Part shown: piece after piece, positions 25,968 through 38,207 of the stretch | Position numbering within the stretch: position 1 is the stretch's first letter | How the letters are laid out: every line of letters starts with the position of its first letter | From: Siderastrea radians | Lineage: Eukaryota; Cnidaria; Anthozoa; Scleractinia; Rhizangiidae | NCBI GenBank assembly: GCA_964017195.1 | Contig: OZ024891.1 | Coordinates: 1,140,894-1,204,893, forward strand | DNA: 64,000 nt | Reading direction: 5' to 3' | The notes under the pieces: generated by a model | The model's database searches: none | Told to the model about the DNA's origin: nothing | Seen by the model: the letters and a program-made list of their open reading frames with translations, nothing else | Program-made: the position numbers and the translations under genes

Positions 25968-26048
25968 TTCATGTAACTGATGAAGGTCTAAGACCGAAAC
26001 GTTTTTATTTTTTATTAAATTTTTTAACTTTTTAATCGTCAGAAGTTG
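25962..26048 (+). ncRNA. Hammerhead-ribozyme-like motif
   Basis: CTGATGA at 25977-25983, stem II GGTC/GACC (25985-25988, 25992-25995), GAAA at 25996-25999, then CG. A downstream CGTC (26037-26040) could close a 2-bp stem III around a long A/T loop. AGAAGTTG (26041-26048) pairs with CAATTTTT (25962-25969) as stem I, with an unpaired CATGTAA left over. Penelope-like elements are known to carry minimal hammerheads. The core is convincing, the flanking stems are weak. Confidence 0.55.
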
Positions 26049-26162
26049 TCCGTCCTCGCTTTCCTTCAACGAGTTTTAATTCCATGCAGTGAGGCTTGGA
26101 CTGTGAATCTTTGATCCTCCTGACGCAGTGGCATTCTTTGTTGGCCTGAGGCAACCATTAAC

Positions 26163-26168
<6 letters not shown>

Positions 26169-26236
<68 letters not shown>
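26169..26236. repeat. (AT)n microsatellite
   Basis: About 34 AT dinucleotides without interruption. Confidence 0.95.
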
Positions 26237-26238
<2 letters not shown>

Positions 26239-26362
26239 GTCTTAAATCGTGTCGCGCATTGGCATTTTAGTTCTGCCCTCTCGTTTCCCCCGGGGACCTG
26301 CATGAACTCTCCTTTGTCGAGTTGTGCATTCTAATTTAACTTAACTACACCTTCTGAAAGCT

Positions 26363-28729
26363 ATGCCTTCTCGTAAGCGCCCGGCGTCCGGCAGCACCTC
26401 ACGCGGACGTCCCAAACGTGCTCGAACGATGCCCTCGGCTTCGACAGCAACGACTGTTCCCCCTGAGTCAACTACAGAGCCTAATACAAACATCGATCTG
26501 GGAGCTTTAACTGCAACACTCACGGCCGCTGTGACCAGCGCAGTGCAAGCCGCCATGCAATCGCCACATCTGCCCGCAGGCAAATCACATGCCAGTGAAA
26601 GCACGAGTACCACCATGGATCCCGTGTCAGTAGAAGAGGCGGTGTCCAAACAGTTGGCGGTAATAACATCTCCTACGGCAGGTACGAAGGAGCCCGGCTC
26701 CTCTGGGGCTTCTTCTAACTTAGATAACTCAGGAAAGCTAGTTTTTTCCAGTCTTGCCCTTGAGCTGGGAGGAGGCGTTTCGGATAAGATCAAGGCCAAA
26801 GTTTGGGCTGATGAGTACGTGGATCTCGCTATCCTACTTTCAGTCACTCCTAGTCCCGATCGTTACTCCATATCAATCAATACTTCTACTCCCAGCCAGG
26901 GTGCACAGCTTACTCTCGAGCCTTGTAAGCCTCCAAAAAAGATCACTAATTTTAATCAATGGATCTCTGCGTTCAATACTTTCGTTGCAATTTATGTAGT
27001 TAGGTTTCCTCTCGAGGCACCTAAGCTTATGAAATATTGCGAAATCGTTAGAGACATTGCCGCTAAATTTGGCGATTGGGTATTTTACGACGAGCAATTT
27101 CGCGTTCTACGGCAAACTGCTCCTAATAAATATCCTTGGGATGCAGCGCATTGGGAGCTATGGCTAAAGGTGACTTTTCGTGGCCGACAAACGCCCTCAA
27201 ATGGTGACGGGCCTCAAGAAAATCGACTCCGATCCCAACAGTCGCCATTTCCAAAAGGAACATGTTGGACATTTCAGGCGGGTCGCTTCTGTGGGTTGGG
27301 TGTAAATTCAACCATAAATGCTATAAATGCGGGGCAAAACACCCCGCCACGCGCTGTAATGCCGAGGGTCAAAAACGCGCTATTGCACAATCTCCCTTAC
27401 CAGCTTCCCCACAAAATTCCACAGCCCCCAATAACGCCCGTCAGGGCCGATCGACTTGAGGCACTTTTAAATGGCTACCCTTTTCAGTTAAAAGATTATA
27501 TACTTCCTGGTTTTAATTTGGGTTTTCATGTCCACTTCGAAGGTGAGAGGCGCGTTTTTGAACCTCCTAATCTAAAGAGTGCTATTGCGCGACCGGACAT
27601 CGTTCGCCAAAAACTCAACAAACAAATTACTGCTGGACGAATAGCCGGTCCTTTTCAGACTCCTCCTTTCCCTGACATGTTCTGCTCACCTTTAGGCATA
27701 GTACCAAAGACGAATCCTAGGGAATTCCGATTAATTCATCATTTGTCCTTTCCTCAGGGTTCTTCGATAAATGACTTTATTCCTAGCGAATATTCGTCGG
27801 TTTCTTATGCAACCATTAACGACGCTATCTCTGCCCTAAAGCGCGCGGGGAGGGGTTGCTTTATGGCTAAAACTGATATCAAATCAGCCTTTCGGATCAT
27901 CCCAGTACACCCAGACGATCACCCTTTGCTGGGTATGAAATGGGAAAATTTTTACTATTACGATCGTTGCTTGGTAATGGGCTGTTCTTCATCCTGTGCA
28001 ATTTTTGAAAGTTTTAGCACCGCACTCGAATGGATTGCTATACATCGTCTGGGGGCCACCAACGTATTACATATACTCGACGATTTTTTGTTTATCGGTG
28101 ACACTAAAGAGAAGTGTCAGTTAGATCTGACTAACTTTCTGGATATATGTCAATTCCTTGGCGTCCCCATCGCCGAGGAAAAAACAGTCGGTCCCGATAC
28201 CTCGCTACAGTTTGCAGGCATTACGCTTGACTCTGTGTTGCAAGAGGCTAGTCTCCAAGAAGATAAGCTTCGAAAATGTCACACACTCTTAACCTCGTTT
28301 TACTCACGTCGGAAGATGACTCTTAAGGAGCTCCAATCACTAATCGGCCTTCTGAATTTTACTTGCTCAGTCATCCTACCAGGCCGAGCTTTCCTCCTTC
28401 GCCTTATTGATCTTACGATAGGTCTACAGCACCCACATCGCCGCATACGTTTAAGCAAAGACGCTAAGGCCGATTTAAAGGTTTGGATGCGATTTCTGGC
28501 CGGTTTCAATGGCCGAGCTTTCTTTTTGGACGACCTGTGGGTCACGTCAACTACGCTTGAGCTCTTCACTGACGCAGCCGGTTCGAAAGGCTACGGCGCA
28601 GTTTTCGGCAGGAAATGGTTTTATGGTTCATGGCCTGAGTCATGGAGCTCCTTAAATATCACTTTCCTTGAGTTTTTTCCCATAGTCCTCGCATTACATA
28701 TTTGGGGGTCAACAATGGCCAATAAATAA
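26363..28729 (+). pseudogene. DIRS/Ngaro-type gag-RT-RNase H ORF (decayed)
   Basis: A 788-codon frame. The N-terminal third is gag-like. The RT core has MAKTDIKSAFRIIPVHP, YYDRCLVMGCSSSC and LHILDDFLFIG; RNase H-type LFTDAAGSKGYGAVF follows. Two defects show. A zinc knuckle (CKFNHKCYKCGAKHPATRC) at 27300-27360 lies in another frame, so gag and pol seem fused by an indel in the gggttggg run. In-frame TAA at 28727 cuts the RNase H, and the same frame goes on to 29008 with VTDNSALVDVIN and HIAGIHNSCADLLSR. RT type and the downstream recombinase place it in the tyrosine-recombinase retrotransposons. No methyltransferase domain separates RH and YR, which favours Ngaro over DIRS1. Confidence 0.8.
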
Positions 28730-28983
28730 GTTTGTTTTGTGACAGACAATTCAGCGCTGGTTGATGTTATTAACCGGCAGACTTCAAAGCATAAGCTCAT
28801 TATGATACTCGTCCGGGATTTAGTACTTACTTCGCTCAAGTACAACATTCTATTTCGGGCTCGTCACATCGCGGGTATTCATAATTCTTGTGCTGATTTA
28901 TTATCCCGCTTGCAGGTCAATCAGTTCAAACAAATTTTTCCAGAGGCGGACGAAATGCCAACTCCAATACCAGAAAACCTTCA

Positions 28984-29943
28984 GCCGAAGAGCTGGTCGC
29001 TTCCCTAAACGACCTTCTTTCCTCAGCCCTGTCCACAGGGTCACAAAAGTTGTATTCACTAGCTTGGACAGTTTTCCGTGACTTTTACGAACACTTCGTT
29101 TCCCCTCACTCTATTTAGCTGCCCCTTTCTACAGCTACGATTGCACTTTTTATCTCTTATCTTCGCGCCTTGAAATTAGCCGCTTCTACTATAACATCTT
29201 ACTTATCAGCCATCAGCTATGTACACAAGATGAAAGGCCTACGTGACCCAACTAAGGCATTTTTGATTCAAAAACTTTTGATAGCGGTCAGTAAACAAAG
29301 GTCACCCGACACTAGACTTCCTATTACAAAACCCGTTCTTTTTCAACTTGTGCGTTCACTGCAGCACACCAACTCTTCGGCAGTTCAGCGTACTCTTCTT
29401 ACCGCTATGTTTCTAACAGCCTTTTATGGATTTTTCCACATAGGCGAACTAGCTAGCAAGAGCCCTGAGTCCGGCGACTCAGTTGTCCAATTCCAAAGCC
29501 TCTCATTTTTATCGATGGACGGTTGCATACGATCTCTTAAGATAACAATCTGTCACTTAAAACACAACACCAGCAACCGGCCGGTGGACATTATTATTGC
29601 ACGCGATTCTGCCTCGCCCTTCTTCCCAGTGCAGGCGATGCTCGATTATTGCAAAGTGAGTCGTTTTTCGCCAGGTCCGCTTTTCTACCTACACAACCGC
29701 CCCATCACCGTTAACCAATTCAATGCTCAACTTCGCTCTTGCCTATCTTTTTGTTCTCTTGATTCAAGCCGATACAAAAGCCACAGCTTTCGGATCGGGG
29801 CCGCCTGACACGCGGCTGACCTAGGTTTCTCCGATTCCCAGATCAGGGTTCTTGGTCGCTGGAAATCCGACGCGTTTAAGCTTTATATCCGAAATGAACA
29901 CTTGCCGCCAATTAATTGTTATCTTTTCTTTTTTCTAATGTAA
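28984..29943 (+). pseudogene. Tyrosine recombinase of the same retroelement (decayed)
   Basis: In a different frame from the RT ORF. The N-terminal SAM-like domain (SSALSTGSQKLYSLAWTVF, then KLAASTITSYLSAISYVHK) contains an in-frame TAG at about 29116. The catalytic domain has FYGFFHIGEL, where the first catalytic arginine is replaced by histidine, then SHSFRIGAA with H-x-x-R, a TGA at 29808, and HAADLGFSDSQIRVLGRWKSDAFKLYIR with the nucleophile tyrosine. Two stops and a lost arginine mean it is inactive. Confidence 0.85.
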
Positions 29944-29959
29944 TATCTAATCGCATGGA

Positions 29960-30160
29960 CATACCAGTCAGTCACGAGCTGTGGATGGCAATGTTCATGC
30001 CTATAGTCATACCTTTACTCTAGCGTAGTGTATGTATTTCACACGCCAGTCAGGCATGAGCTGTGGCAATGTTATTGATTTTAGTAATACCTTTACCGGC
30101 TTATTCTAGTGTAGTGCCAATCAACACGTCGGTCAGTCAGGAGCTGCGGCTTGTTAATTA
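29960..30160 (+). repeat. ~95-bp degenerate tandem repeats after the recombinase
   Basis: Three units share cagtcagtcacgagctgtgg / cagtcaggcatgagctgtgg / ggtcagtcaggagctgcgg and a following taatacctttac segment. This may be the remains of the split-repeat 3' end of the Ngaro-like element. Confidence 0.6.
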
Positions 30161-30463
30161 TGGTTAGCTCATTTTCCCTTTGTGATGACGTTACATCCTT
30201 TTTTTTATCTCATGGGTTTTTGCCAATAGAGGGGAAAACCACAAACTTAATTTTAAAATAAACAACTACTTGCCCTGTCATCGGAGGTCAGACTTGGGCT
30301 GCTCCGAGACTTATCATATTTCTTGTCGCGAAATACCGTAATAACGTTTGACTGCTGCGTGGAACAGACTGTCTTCGCGCCCTCGGTTAACCCATTTTTG
30401 TTTTCTTCTTTGCTGGCTGGGCTCTGCTCTCGTCTTGGTGGAGCGGCCACATTGTGTGGCTTG

Positions 30464-30679
30464 TGGCGGTTTTTTCGTGCCCCACCTTTGCTGAAGATAC
30501 CATCAAATACTTGTAATTTTTGATAAGGATATTTTAGACAAGTAAACGTCACGCTGGTGGCCATATTTACGCCAGAACGGTGTATTTGTTTTTGGATTTT
30601 CTTAATTACGCTTCAGCAAACGAGCGCGACGAGAGCAGTCCCCTACCCCAACCGAGGAGTAAAATGAAACGAGATAAAA
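30464..30679 (+). repeat. Direct repeat, copy 1 (~215 bp)
   Basis: Over 95% alike by eye to 30977-31190, from tggcggt.ttttcgtgcccc to aaaatg.aacgagata. The two copies are separated by about 300 bp and could be solo repeats of one element or an internal duplication. Confidence 0.9.
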
Positions 30680-30976
30680 ACAATCATTATATGCAGCCAT
30701 ATAATGTAATTTTATATCGAGCCATTTTATTGGTTAATTAATCGTAACATGTGTCACGTCAGTTGTTTGGATGGAGCAGGGTTTGGCAGATCACCTTGGA
30801 GTCTCCAATCAGATGCATGTAGGCGGGCTCCTGTTATTATTTAGATTACTGGCGCTGTTAATTTCGGCCTCCTTACCATTCAGCGTCAACGCCATCTCCT
30901 TAATTAACTTTCAAGCTTCCCTCCGCCTCCCCAGCTCCAACCAAACATCTTTTAATTTAAAATTTGATTTCCAATG

Positions 30977-31190
30977 TGGCGGTGTTTTCGTGCCCCACCT
31001 TTGCTGAAGATACCATCAAATACTTGTAATTTTTGATAAGATATTTTAGACAAATAAACGTCACGCTAGTGGCCATATTTACGCCAGAACGGTGTATTTG
31101 TTTTTGGATTTTCTTAATTACGCTTCAGCAAACGAGCGCGACGAGAGCAGTCCCCTACCCCAACCGAGGAGTAAAATGGAACGAGATAAA
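30977..31190 (+). repeat. Direct repeat, copy 2 (~215 bp)
   Basis: See copy 1. Small differences include one lost base in gataaggatat and two substitutions in the acgtcacgct region. Confidence 0.9.
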
Positions 31191-34100
31191 ATATGCTTAA
31201 GTTTAAGCAAACTCCACTCTAAAGTGGACTCGCAAAGGATTTCCCTGCTCTACTTTAATAGTTGACTTTATAAGTCAGACTTGGGCAAGTTGGAAAGGGG
31301 GGGGGGGGGGTCCCGTATAACTTATGTAGGCATGTGCCTCTCAATTATTTGTTGCCGTCTTAAATAAGCCGATAATTTTCTTTTCATTTTTTATGCCAAA
31401 AAGGGTTTAGACCTTAATAGTGAGTTCTGCATACGGTTAAATAAAATTTGTATTCGGTCTAAGATAGTCCAACGGCAAAGAATTCTAGGGGGAACAACTC
31501 CACCCACAACACCACCCAGTTATGTCACTCCAATCCATACTTAAGGAGATTGGGTTGTTTGACATAGTTAGCCTTAAAACATCAGGATTCTTGTCAGAAT
31601 TTATTGCATCCAGGAGTTCTGTTGCTTCAATACACGAACAACGACAGAGTTGTCGTGTTTTATACCTCAGGATAACTTTCTGTAATAAGACTACACTGTT
31701 GTCAACTTTACTGGATGAGAATTATTCCGATAAGTGCTAATTGGGCAAGGTGGTAGGCCAAAGTCAATTTGGCAGTCACAGAACTTTTTTTACTTGAATC
31801 CAGTTATTGCAAGCTGGACCAGCATGTATAGTCCTTGTTCTTTTTATTCTTTACTGCACCACTTGCTGTCTAATGTCGGAAATAATTAGAAAGTTGCTTG
31901 TATGTAATTTTAGACAAGCAATATCATTAGGTTGCTTAACTGATCGACACATGGCCAGAAATCCCGGACATTTGAGCCCGCGCAGCAGTACGCGGCCAAT
32001 CCCCTAAAATAGCAGAAAAGACAACATGGCAGCTGAAAGGCGTGCAGGCTGAATTCTCTTTCGTCTGTCGTTTTGTTCGACACCGCCCGCAAGAAACATA
32101 AAAGGAGAAACTATACGACGTTGAAAGAATCATACAGCGGCGAAAGAAACAATATGTCAGATTTTCAGTTATAAAATTCTTTCTTACTCTTTCTTTTCTT
32201 TGTAATTTAGACAATGCTCAGTGGATAGGGAGATCTTTTCCCTAAATTTACAGCGGTCAAAACTCTTCAGAAGGTCAGACATTATTTTCAGTATACTTAA
32301 ATGAAAATCCGTAACTCGATTCTCTAACTAAAATTCCCGCCAACTTGCGCGAGAGGTAAAATATGTAAACTTTAGAGCGGTGACCAGCCTGACTTTTTAA
32401 GCAGTCAGGCTGTTAAACCACTAGCCCCAGTTCTAAACGGGGTTTTAAGGCCTGGTTTCTAAGCTTTATTTTGATACCAAACATGGCGGGTAAGTGAAGG
32501 AGACGCTGAAAAAAGCCCAGTTTCTTCTTTGTGTAAAATCTAGTTTCCACTCACGCACAAGGTCACGCTGGAATGGTTCTCCATTTGTATCTTCATATAT
32601 CCGCGTTTTCATCGTCAAAGTGGACGCTGTTTAATAATCGTTTTAAATCTCCCTGAAAATCGCTGTGTATGTGCGACACGATGCCAACTTTAAGGAATGA
32701 ACTTGGAAAAATCGACCACTTGAACATAAACTTGCCCAGCTGCGGTGGAGGACTGCTGCTTAAAAAATTTCCCACAGAAAACAGATGGGGAAAAAGAGCG
32801 CGAGAACAGCTAAAAACACGCCTAAAATGGACTATGTTACCGAACTGGTGAAGATATGCATTTTATATAGTGGGATTGAAGATGTCGTCACCTGGTCGAT
32901 TCCAGCCTGGAAACTTATACAGGTACGCTAGAAGTTATCATAAGCTCAAATATTAGTTTTCACCTCATACATTTCTTTATGCTGCCGTTCCGCGGGCGTC
33001 ATGTCTGAGATTGATTTTAGGCCATGTTAATTTACAAATGCGTATCTTCCGCAAGTTCTGCCTCGCCGATTGCCTCGTCATCAAACCTCCACATAGCAGT
33101 CTTTAAAAAGCAAAATCAAAAATAAGAGCTGATTGTACATGTGGTGACTTAAAGCCTGGAAGCAGAAGGAAGGAAGCTTGCATCACGTGGAACCAAAAGC
33201 TCAATCAGCGCAGAGCACAGTTGAAAGAGTTTACGGAGCCTTTCGCACCATCTGGCGCGCAAGGGTTAAAGAAGAAGATTGCAGTCTTGAGCTTAAGTTT
33301 TTCTGCGAGAAGAGGAAGCCATATCCATTATGTTATATATACGCTTCGTTCACTACGTCATCCACTGTTCCGTTTATCTGTAAAGAGCAAGAGGATGTCA
33401 AAGCTTAAAGCATTTCTGTTATACTGCGTATATTAGCTATTTAAGGTAAATTTTGAACTAGTTTTTTAACTTAATCGTAGCTCTTTTATGCAAATATTGG
33501 AGCCATTGGACAGTAATGGCAATAGGGCCATATAAAAGTGAATTATTAGTTCTATTATTAACCTTTCAAGATTACGCAATTTTGTAGCAATAACTAAGGT
33601 GGTAGATATACAGCTTTGATTAAAATGCAAGCCACAAACAACTTATAACTATTTTCTATTTGTCGCGTTAAAAACAGGTTGACATGGGCGGTGATTACAA
33701 ATGGACAAATAGTTAGGTCACCGCAGCTCTACAAAGTGTCAATGCAACGCCAAAGGCCGTGAACCGGAAGTTAAATGTTTCGTTTTTTGGCTTGCTTTTG
33801 CTCCTCACAAACGGCCTCTTGTTGTGGTGTCCGGTGACTTGCCATCACGTTAAAATGCGTCACAATGAAAACATTCAACTTCCAGCTGCTGTCCCTCTCG
33901 TGAGCTATGGACGGTTTGGAAGGTATGGCAAAGCTTAATCCTATTCAGACCGAGTTTTGGGGGGCTTTCTAGGTCCGGGACCACCTGTAACTTTGAAACC
34001 ACTCAAACCTTGGCCACCAAGTTTACCGAGGATAACATACACATTTTTTATTGGATTTTATTGATTTTGATTTTATTTATTGGTTGTAGCTTAAACTGAT

Positions 34101-34456
34101 TTGAAATTATAAATTTGCAGAGAGCCTGAAAAGCTCCCTTTCCCTCCCAGGTCCGCATAGGGTCAAGGGTTAATCAAGTGTTTGCAGCACAAGGGCGGGG
34201 GGGTGTATCTATGACACCAGTGCAACTTTAATACAAGTTCAATTCATTCCGGTTCCCTCTATTGGCTCTGTTTTCACACTTGAGATGACACCGGTGGAAA
34301 AGCTCATATCGGTACGGTGGGTTATACTTGTGCGAGTTGAATCCGGTGGCTGTGCGGGATGGAGATTCTTATTCCGGTACAAAAGCTTCTACCGGTATCG
34401 TGTAGCTGCGGTGTAAGTGACTCTTTGTTTTACGTTCCCATTAGTTTTAAACATCT
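31191..34456. other. Non-coding, no gene supported
   Basis: A G-run (about 31299) and scattered short frames without splice or family support. A minus-strand frame near 32593-32775 starting MGNFLSSSPP was considered but not supported. Confidence 0.5.
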
Positions 34457-34584
34457 GGCTCTGGTTGTTCAAAGAGCGGATAACTCTATCCACCGCAAAA
34501 ATCACTATCCGGTGGAAAACACTTATCCGCTGGATAGCAATTTATCCTGTAGATAGCGTTATCCAACCTCTGAACAACCGGGCC
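34457..34584. mobile_element. MITE with GGTTGTTCA termini
   Basis: Left end ggctctGGTTGTTCAAAG and right end CTCTGAACAACCgggcc are inverted. The interior is built of ggataac/gttatcc and ggtggat-type complementary segments, giving a long imperfect hairpin. Confidence 0.75.
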
Positions 34585-34681
34585 CTGTTCAAGAACGCAA
34601 CTAACACCGTCAGGAAAACGGTTTATACTGAAACGTGACAAATAGTTTTCATTTCTTGCCGGAGTGACATTCGTTCCGATA

Positions 34682-34984
34682 TCAGGTAAACACCCCAGCC
34701 CCTGAAGCAACTCTAAAGGAACTAAGACTATTACAACTCCCCTTCCCTACCCCTAGACGGGATGCGAGTTTATCGCAAGGCCTCTCCAGCCTAGCATTCT
34801 GGTGAGTTTGTCTAACGTCTCCCCGGTACTCATGTATACATCTCAATCTGGTCCGGTTGATGAGCTGCCATATGGAGTAACGTTTCTTGTCTAATGGTTT
34901 GTCCTGTTTGACGGCCTGTAGTTCCCAATAGCCATCAAAGGTTATTATCTCCTTGCCTGTCGTTTTTTCACGTTTGTACATCAC
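34682..34984 (-). CDS. Cytoplasmic-tail exon of a membrane protein
   Basis: On the minus strand, tttctttaaacag directly precedes GTG ATG TAC at 34984, a good 3' splice site. The open frame reads VMYKREKTTGKEIITFDGYW and continues to a stop at 34682. It follows in phase 0 on the transmembrane exon at 35508-35596, so the basic KRE stretch is the stop-transfer segment. The last third is low-complexity and the exon may really end earlier. The protein family is not recognised and no extracellular exons were found before the next gene, so this may be a gene remnant. Confidence 0.5.
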   Translation of the reverse strand: MMYKREKTTGKEIITFDGYWELQAVKQDKPLDKKRYSIWQLINRTRLRCIHEYRGDVRQTHQNARLERPCDKLASRLGVGKGSCNSLSSFRVASGAGVFT

Positions 34985-35507
34985 CTGTTTAAAGAAAACG
35001 ATGAAATATTAAATTGCGACAATGTGTACTGTACTGTGTATGAAATAATCGTACATATGAACTGCGGCCCCTCCAAACGTCAGGAATCTCAAAACGTTCA
35101 GGCAGAAGCCATTAACGAATAAAACTTTGCAACTGGAAGCATTTTTTATAACATTTTCTGTCGGCCACAGGGCTGAAATTAATTTGCGTGTATGTCTTTG
35201 TTAAGACTTAGCTACAAACTGTGGGGAAAATGTTGCAAAGTTTAGGCTTATGTTTTGAGTTTCAAGACCGTTCTCAGCCATTGCAGTGTCGGTAGTAAAT
35301 TAATTCAGCTTTTTATCTTTGTACAAATTCGTATTCTGCAATTCTTGACGACTCTTGTTTAAATAGCAGAAAACGTTGAAGGAATGAAATAAAAGTCTTT
35401 TCACTGACATTTTATGCCAACAAAATATGGTATTACTCGCAGCTCATGAAAATACTGAATGCCTTCTTTAGGTCACCTTAAAGGAAGACAATAATACATG
35501 TACTCAC

Positions 35508-35596
35508 CACTAAGATAATGATTATCACAACAAGTATGAGGGCAACTATTGAAGCAACAATCACTACAATGACCCACGTCTCAAGCTTGGAAGTTT
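35508..35596 (-). CDS. Transmembrane-segment exon
   Basis: An 89-nt exon between a 3' splice site (ttttaacaacaag) and a strong donor (gtg|gtgagtac). The frame encodes TSKLETW followed by about 22 hydrophobic residues (VIVVIVASIVALILVVIIII), a textbook single-pass membrane helix. It joins in phase with the tail exon at 34984. Confidence 0.6.
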
Positions 35597-36244
35597 CTTG
35601 TTGTTAAAAGAGCAGGATTAACAATTATTCCACGGAAATGAATCGAATGTGAAATCACAGCCAATGCGGCACGCCGCGAAATTCTAGAAGAGTTAATGTT
35701 AGGTTCTAAACGGCTAAAGAGGGCACTGTTTAGTTTCCAATTGAGCAAAACTGGGTATCATTATCATTGACATAATTAGTGTATCATAGCTTTGTTCTGA
35801 CATCCGAATGCGAAAAGTAGCAAACATAACTCCCGAACGTAGCCTATACATAGTGCTAAAAAGGAGAAGTACCTAAAATGCTATAAGAAATTGGCTAAAC
35901 CACGATTACACACTACTCTTATCAAATTAACCTATATATATATCTATATATATTATAAATCGAGTTAACCCGCTATTAGTATGTAAAGATATTCTAAAAA
36001 TCTGTGTTAAATTGTGTTAAGGCTGGTACATAATATGCCACACACTAATAAGTAATCTGCAAATGTTTAACAATAAAGGTAATTTTAGAGCCCAGAGTTC
36101 ATAGTTAATAGTTCAGTATCGTTTGCGGAGATCATTGTCCCTGAATTTGCAAAGGGCGTGCAATATGCAAGCTACTTGACAGTTTGTATATCATTCATTA
36201 TTGTCTGCTGAGCTCATTCCATTAGGTATTGTCATTATTGTTAT

Positions 36245-36300
36245 TATTATTATTATTATTATTTATAATTATTACTATTACTATAATTATTATCATCATT
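36245..36300. repeat. ATT microsatellite
   Basis: Imperfect run of ttattattatta units. Confidence 0.9.
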
Positions 36301-36639
36301 ATTATAGCAGTACAAGACGTTTATATGCTACGTCCTTAAATAGCACGCACAGGGCGCGAACGTAGCCTATGTAGCTAATTTTCGAAAAAAAATAACCTAT
36401 TAAATGAATATAAAGCACTAATGCCGCTAAAATGTACAAAGTCTCTTAAATACTAAAATGCCTTAAATTGAAGCCGAGAAACTTAAAATTATTATTATTT
36501 TTCACAGGAAACATTTCAAAATTCCCCGTTGGGAAAAAAAGGGGAAAACATGTGAAATTACTGGGATTTTACTGGATTGTTACAGGAACATCCCAGTTTG
36601 CGAAAATGCAACAATACCCATTCCTGGGACGGGTAGAAC

Positions 36640-37180
36640 CCAAAATATACCCAATAATGGGATTTTTCAGACACAAGTTATTCCCAGTAGTGGGATTTTC
36701 TTGTGTCAAATAATCCCCAGTGCTGTGATTTTATTGTCTCAATTTTTTCCCATTGCTGGGATTTCACTGTCTCGACTGTTTCACAATGCTGGGATTTTAT
36801 TGTCTCAAATTTACCCCAATAATGGGATTTCGATGTCACTAAATTTCCCCAATACTGGGATATTGTTGTCTCAAATTATCCCCAATAGTGGGATTTCTTG
36901 TGTCTAAATTTTCCCAATACCAGGATTTTTTCATCTCAGAATTTCCCCAATAATGGGATTTTGGTGTCACTAAAATTCCCCAATACTGGGATATTATTGT
37001 CTCAAATTATCTTCAATAGTGGGATTTCCTTGTGTCTAAATTTTCCCAATACCAGGATTTTTTCATCTCACATTTTCCCCAATAGTGTCTTAATCTCCCA
37101 AATACTGAGATTTTCCTTCTCTATTTTTTCCCGTCATTGGGATTTAATAGTCTCAAATTTACCCCATAGATCCCAGTAGC
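36640..37180. repeat. ~34-bp minisatellite
   Basis: About 15 degenerate units of the form ccccaatantgggattt followed by a tgtct(c)aaattt spacer. Each unit contains a short inverted pair cccantantggg. Confidence 0.85.
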
Positions 37181-37889
37181 TGCGATTTAAATGTTTTAAA
37201 GTTGCAACAATTTTCCCCCTTAAAAATTTCCTTAAAGTTGAGGTTACATTGTGCGAAAATTTCGCATTTTGGGATGTCTCCCCCAAACTATGTGAAATTT
37301 CCTGTTCACAAGATATCCTCAGCTTTAATTTCTCAAGGTTATTGAAAGCTTGTTATCAATAATCTTTTACTTAAAGCAGCCGTCTACTTAAAGCAGCAAA
37401 ATTCAATATTTTAATAAACAGCTTTCTTGACAGTAATAAATGTGTCAAACAAAAAAGCACTAGTGCACTAAAACTTGGAACATCAACAAAGTGCCAAATT
37501 TACACTTTCATCACTCCTGTAACAATTTGTCCCATACACCTGTATTTTGCACTAAGGGACCTGGGTATCTATAACTTGTTAATGGCCTAGTAACTTGTAA
37601 CACTTAGTCAGGCATGCAAGTAACATGAAAAAAAAGTATTAAACTATTAACATCAAGTCAACTACAAATAAAGTTAGTAGTTACAGTCTGAGTAAGCAAT
37701 CTCAATGTAAACTTAACTGACTTCTGTTGTTTGCAGGTCAGAAGGCTAGCTATATTTCAATTTCCTTTAAGACTGAAAGATCACTCATTTTCAAACAGTT
37801 GAAGTTCTCCATCTTGGAAATTGTACAATATTGCTTGTTAACCAGTTTCTTGGCCAAGACTCCCAACAGTTGAGTAGGAGTCAAGGTTG

Positions 37890-38207
37890 TCAAATTTTTT
37901 TCTTTAGAACACTAGCCGCATCATCTCTTGAAAGAACTCTACCAAAAACTGCTTTGATAATTATTTGATTCGTTTTCAATGGCCATGAGTCTAGGTCTTT
38001 TTTGTCAGCCAATGCTTTTGGAGCCTGACTGCAACTTGGAGATTCATCACTAGCACTCGGGTCATTTAAAATGTCGGTGTCGTGCCCAGAACCAGAGTTG
38101 AGATCATCTTGTTCGCCACTTTTACTTGAGGCTACTGATCTGTTATCACCATTTGTCTCATCATCTGATTCATCTGGCTCGATACTATCCTGGTAATTAG
38201 TCAGTAT
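37890..38207 (-). CDS. Terminal coding exon of unknown minus-strand gene
   Basis: Acceptor ttctttgttttag at 38208, then 105 codons to a TGA at 37890. The first part is acidic and serine-rich (DSIEPDESDDETNGD) and the end is basic and folded-looking (IIIKAVFGRVLSRDDAASVLKKK). Together with the exons at 39021-39104, 39405-39627 and 40438-40663, all phases join correctly. This gene is real although its product is not recognised. Confidence 0.75.
   Translation of the reverse strand: MLTNYQDSIEPDESDDETNGDNRSVASSKSGEQDDLNSGSGHDTDILNDPSASDESPSCSQAPKALADKKDLDSWPLKTNQIIIKAVFGRVLSRDDAASVLKKKI

Noticed and set aside
26076..26334. Frames of YIYIYI repeats
   Set aside because: Translation of the AT microsatellite.
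32593..32775. Minus-strand frame starting MGNFLSS
   Set aside because: No splice sites or family match despite a myristoylation-like start.
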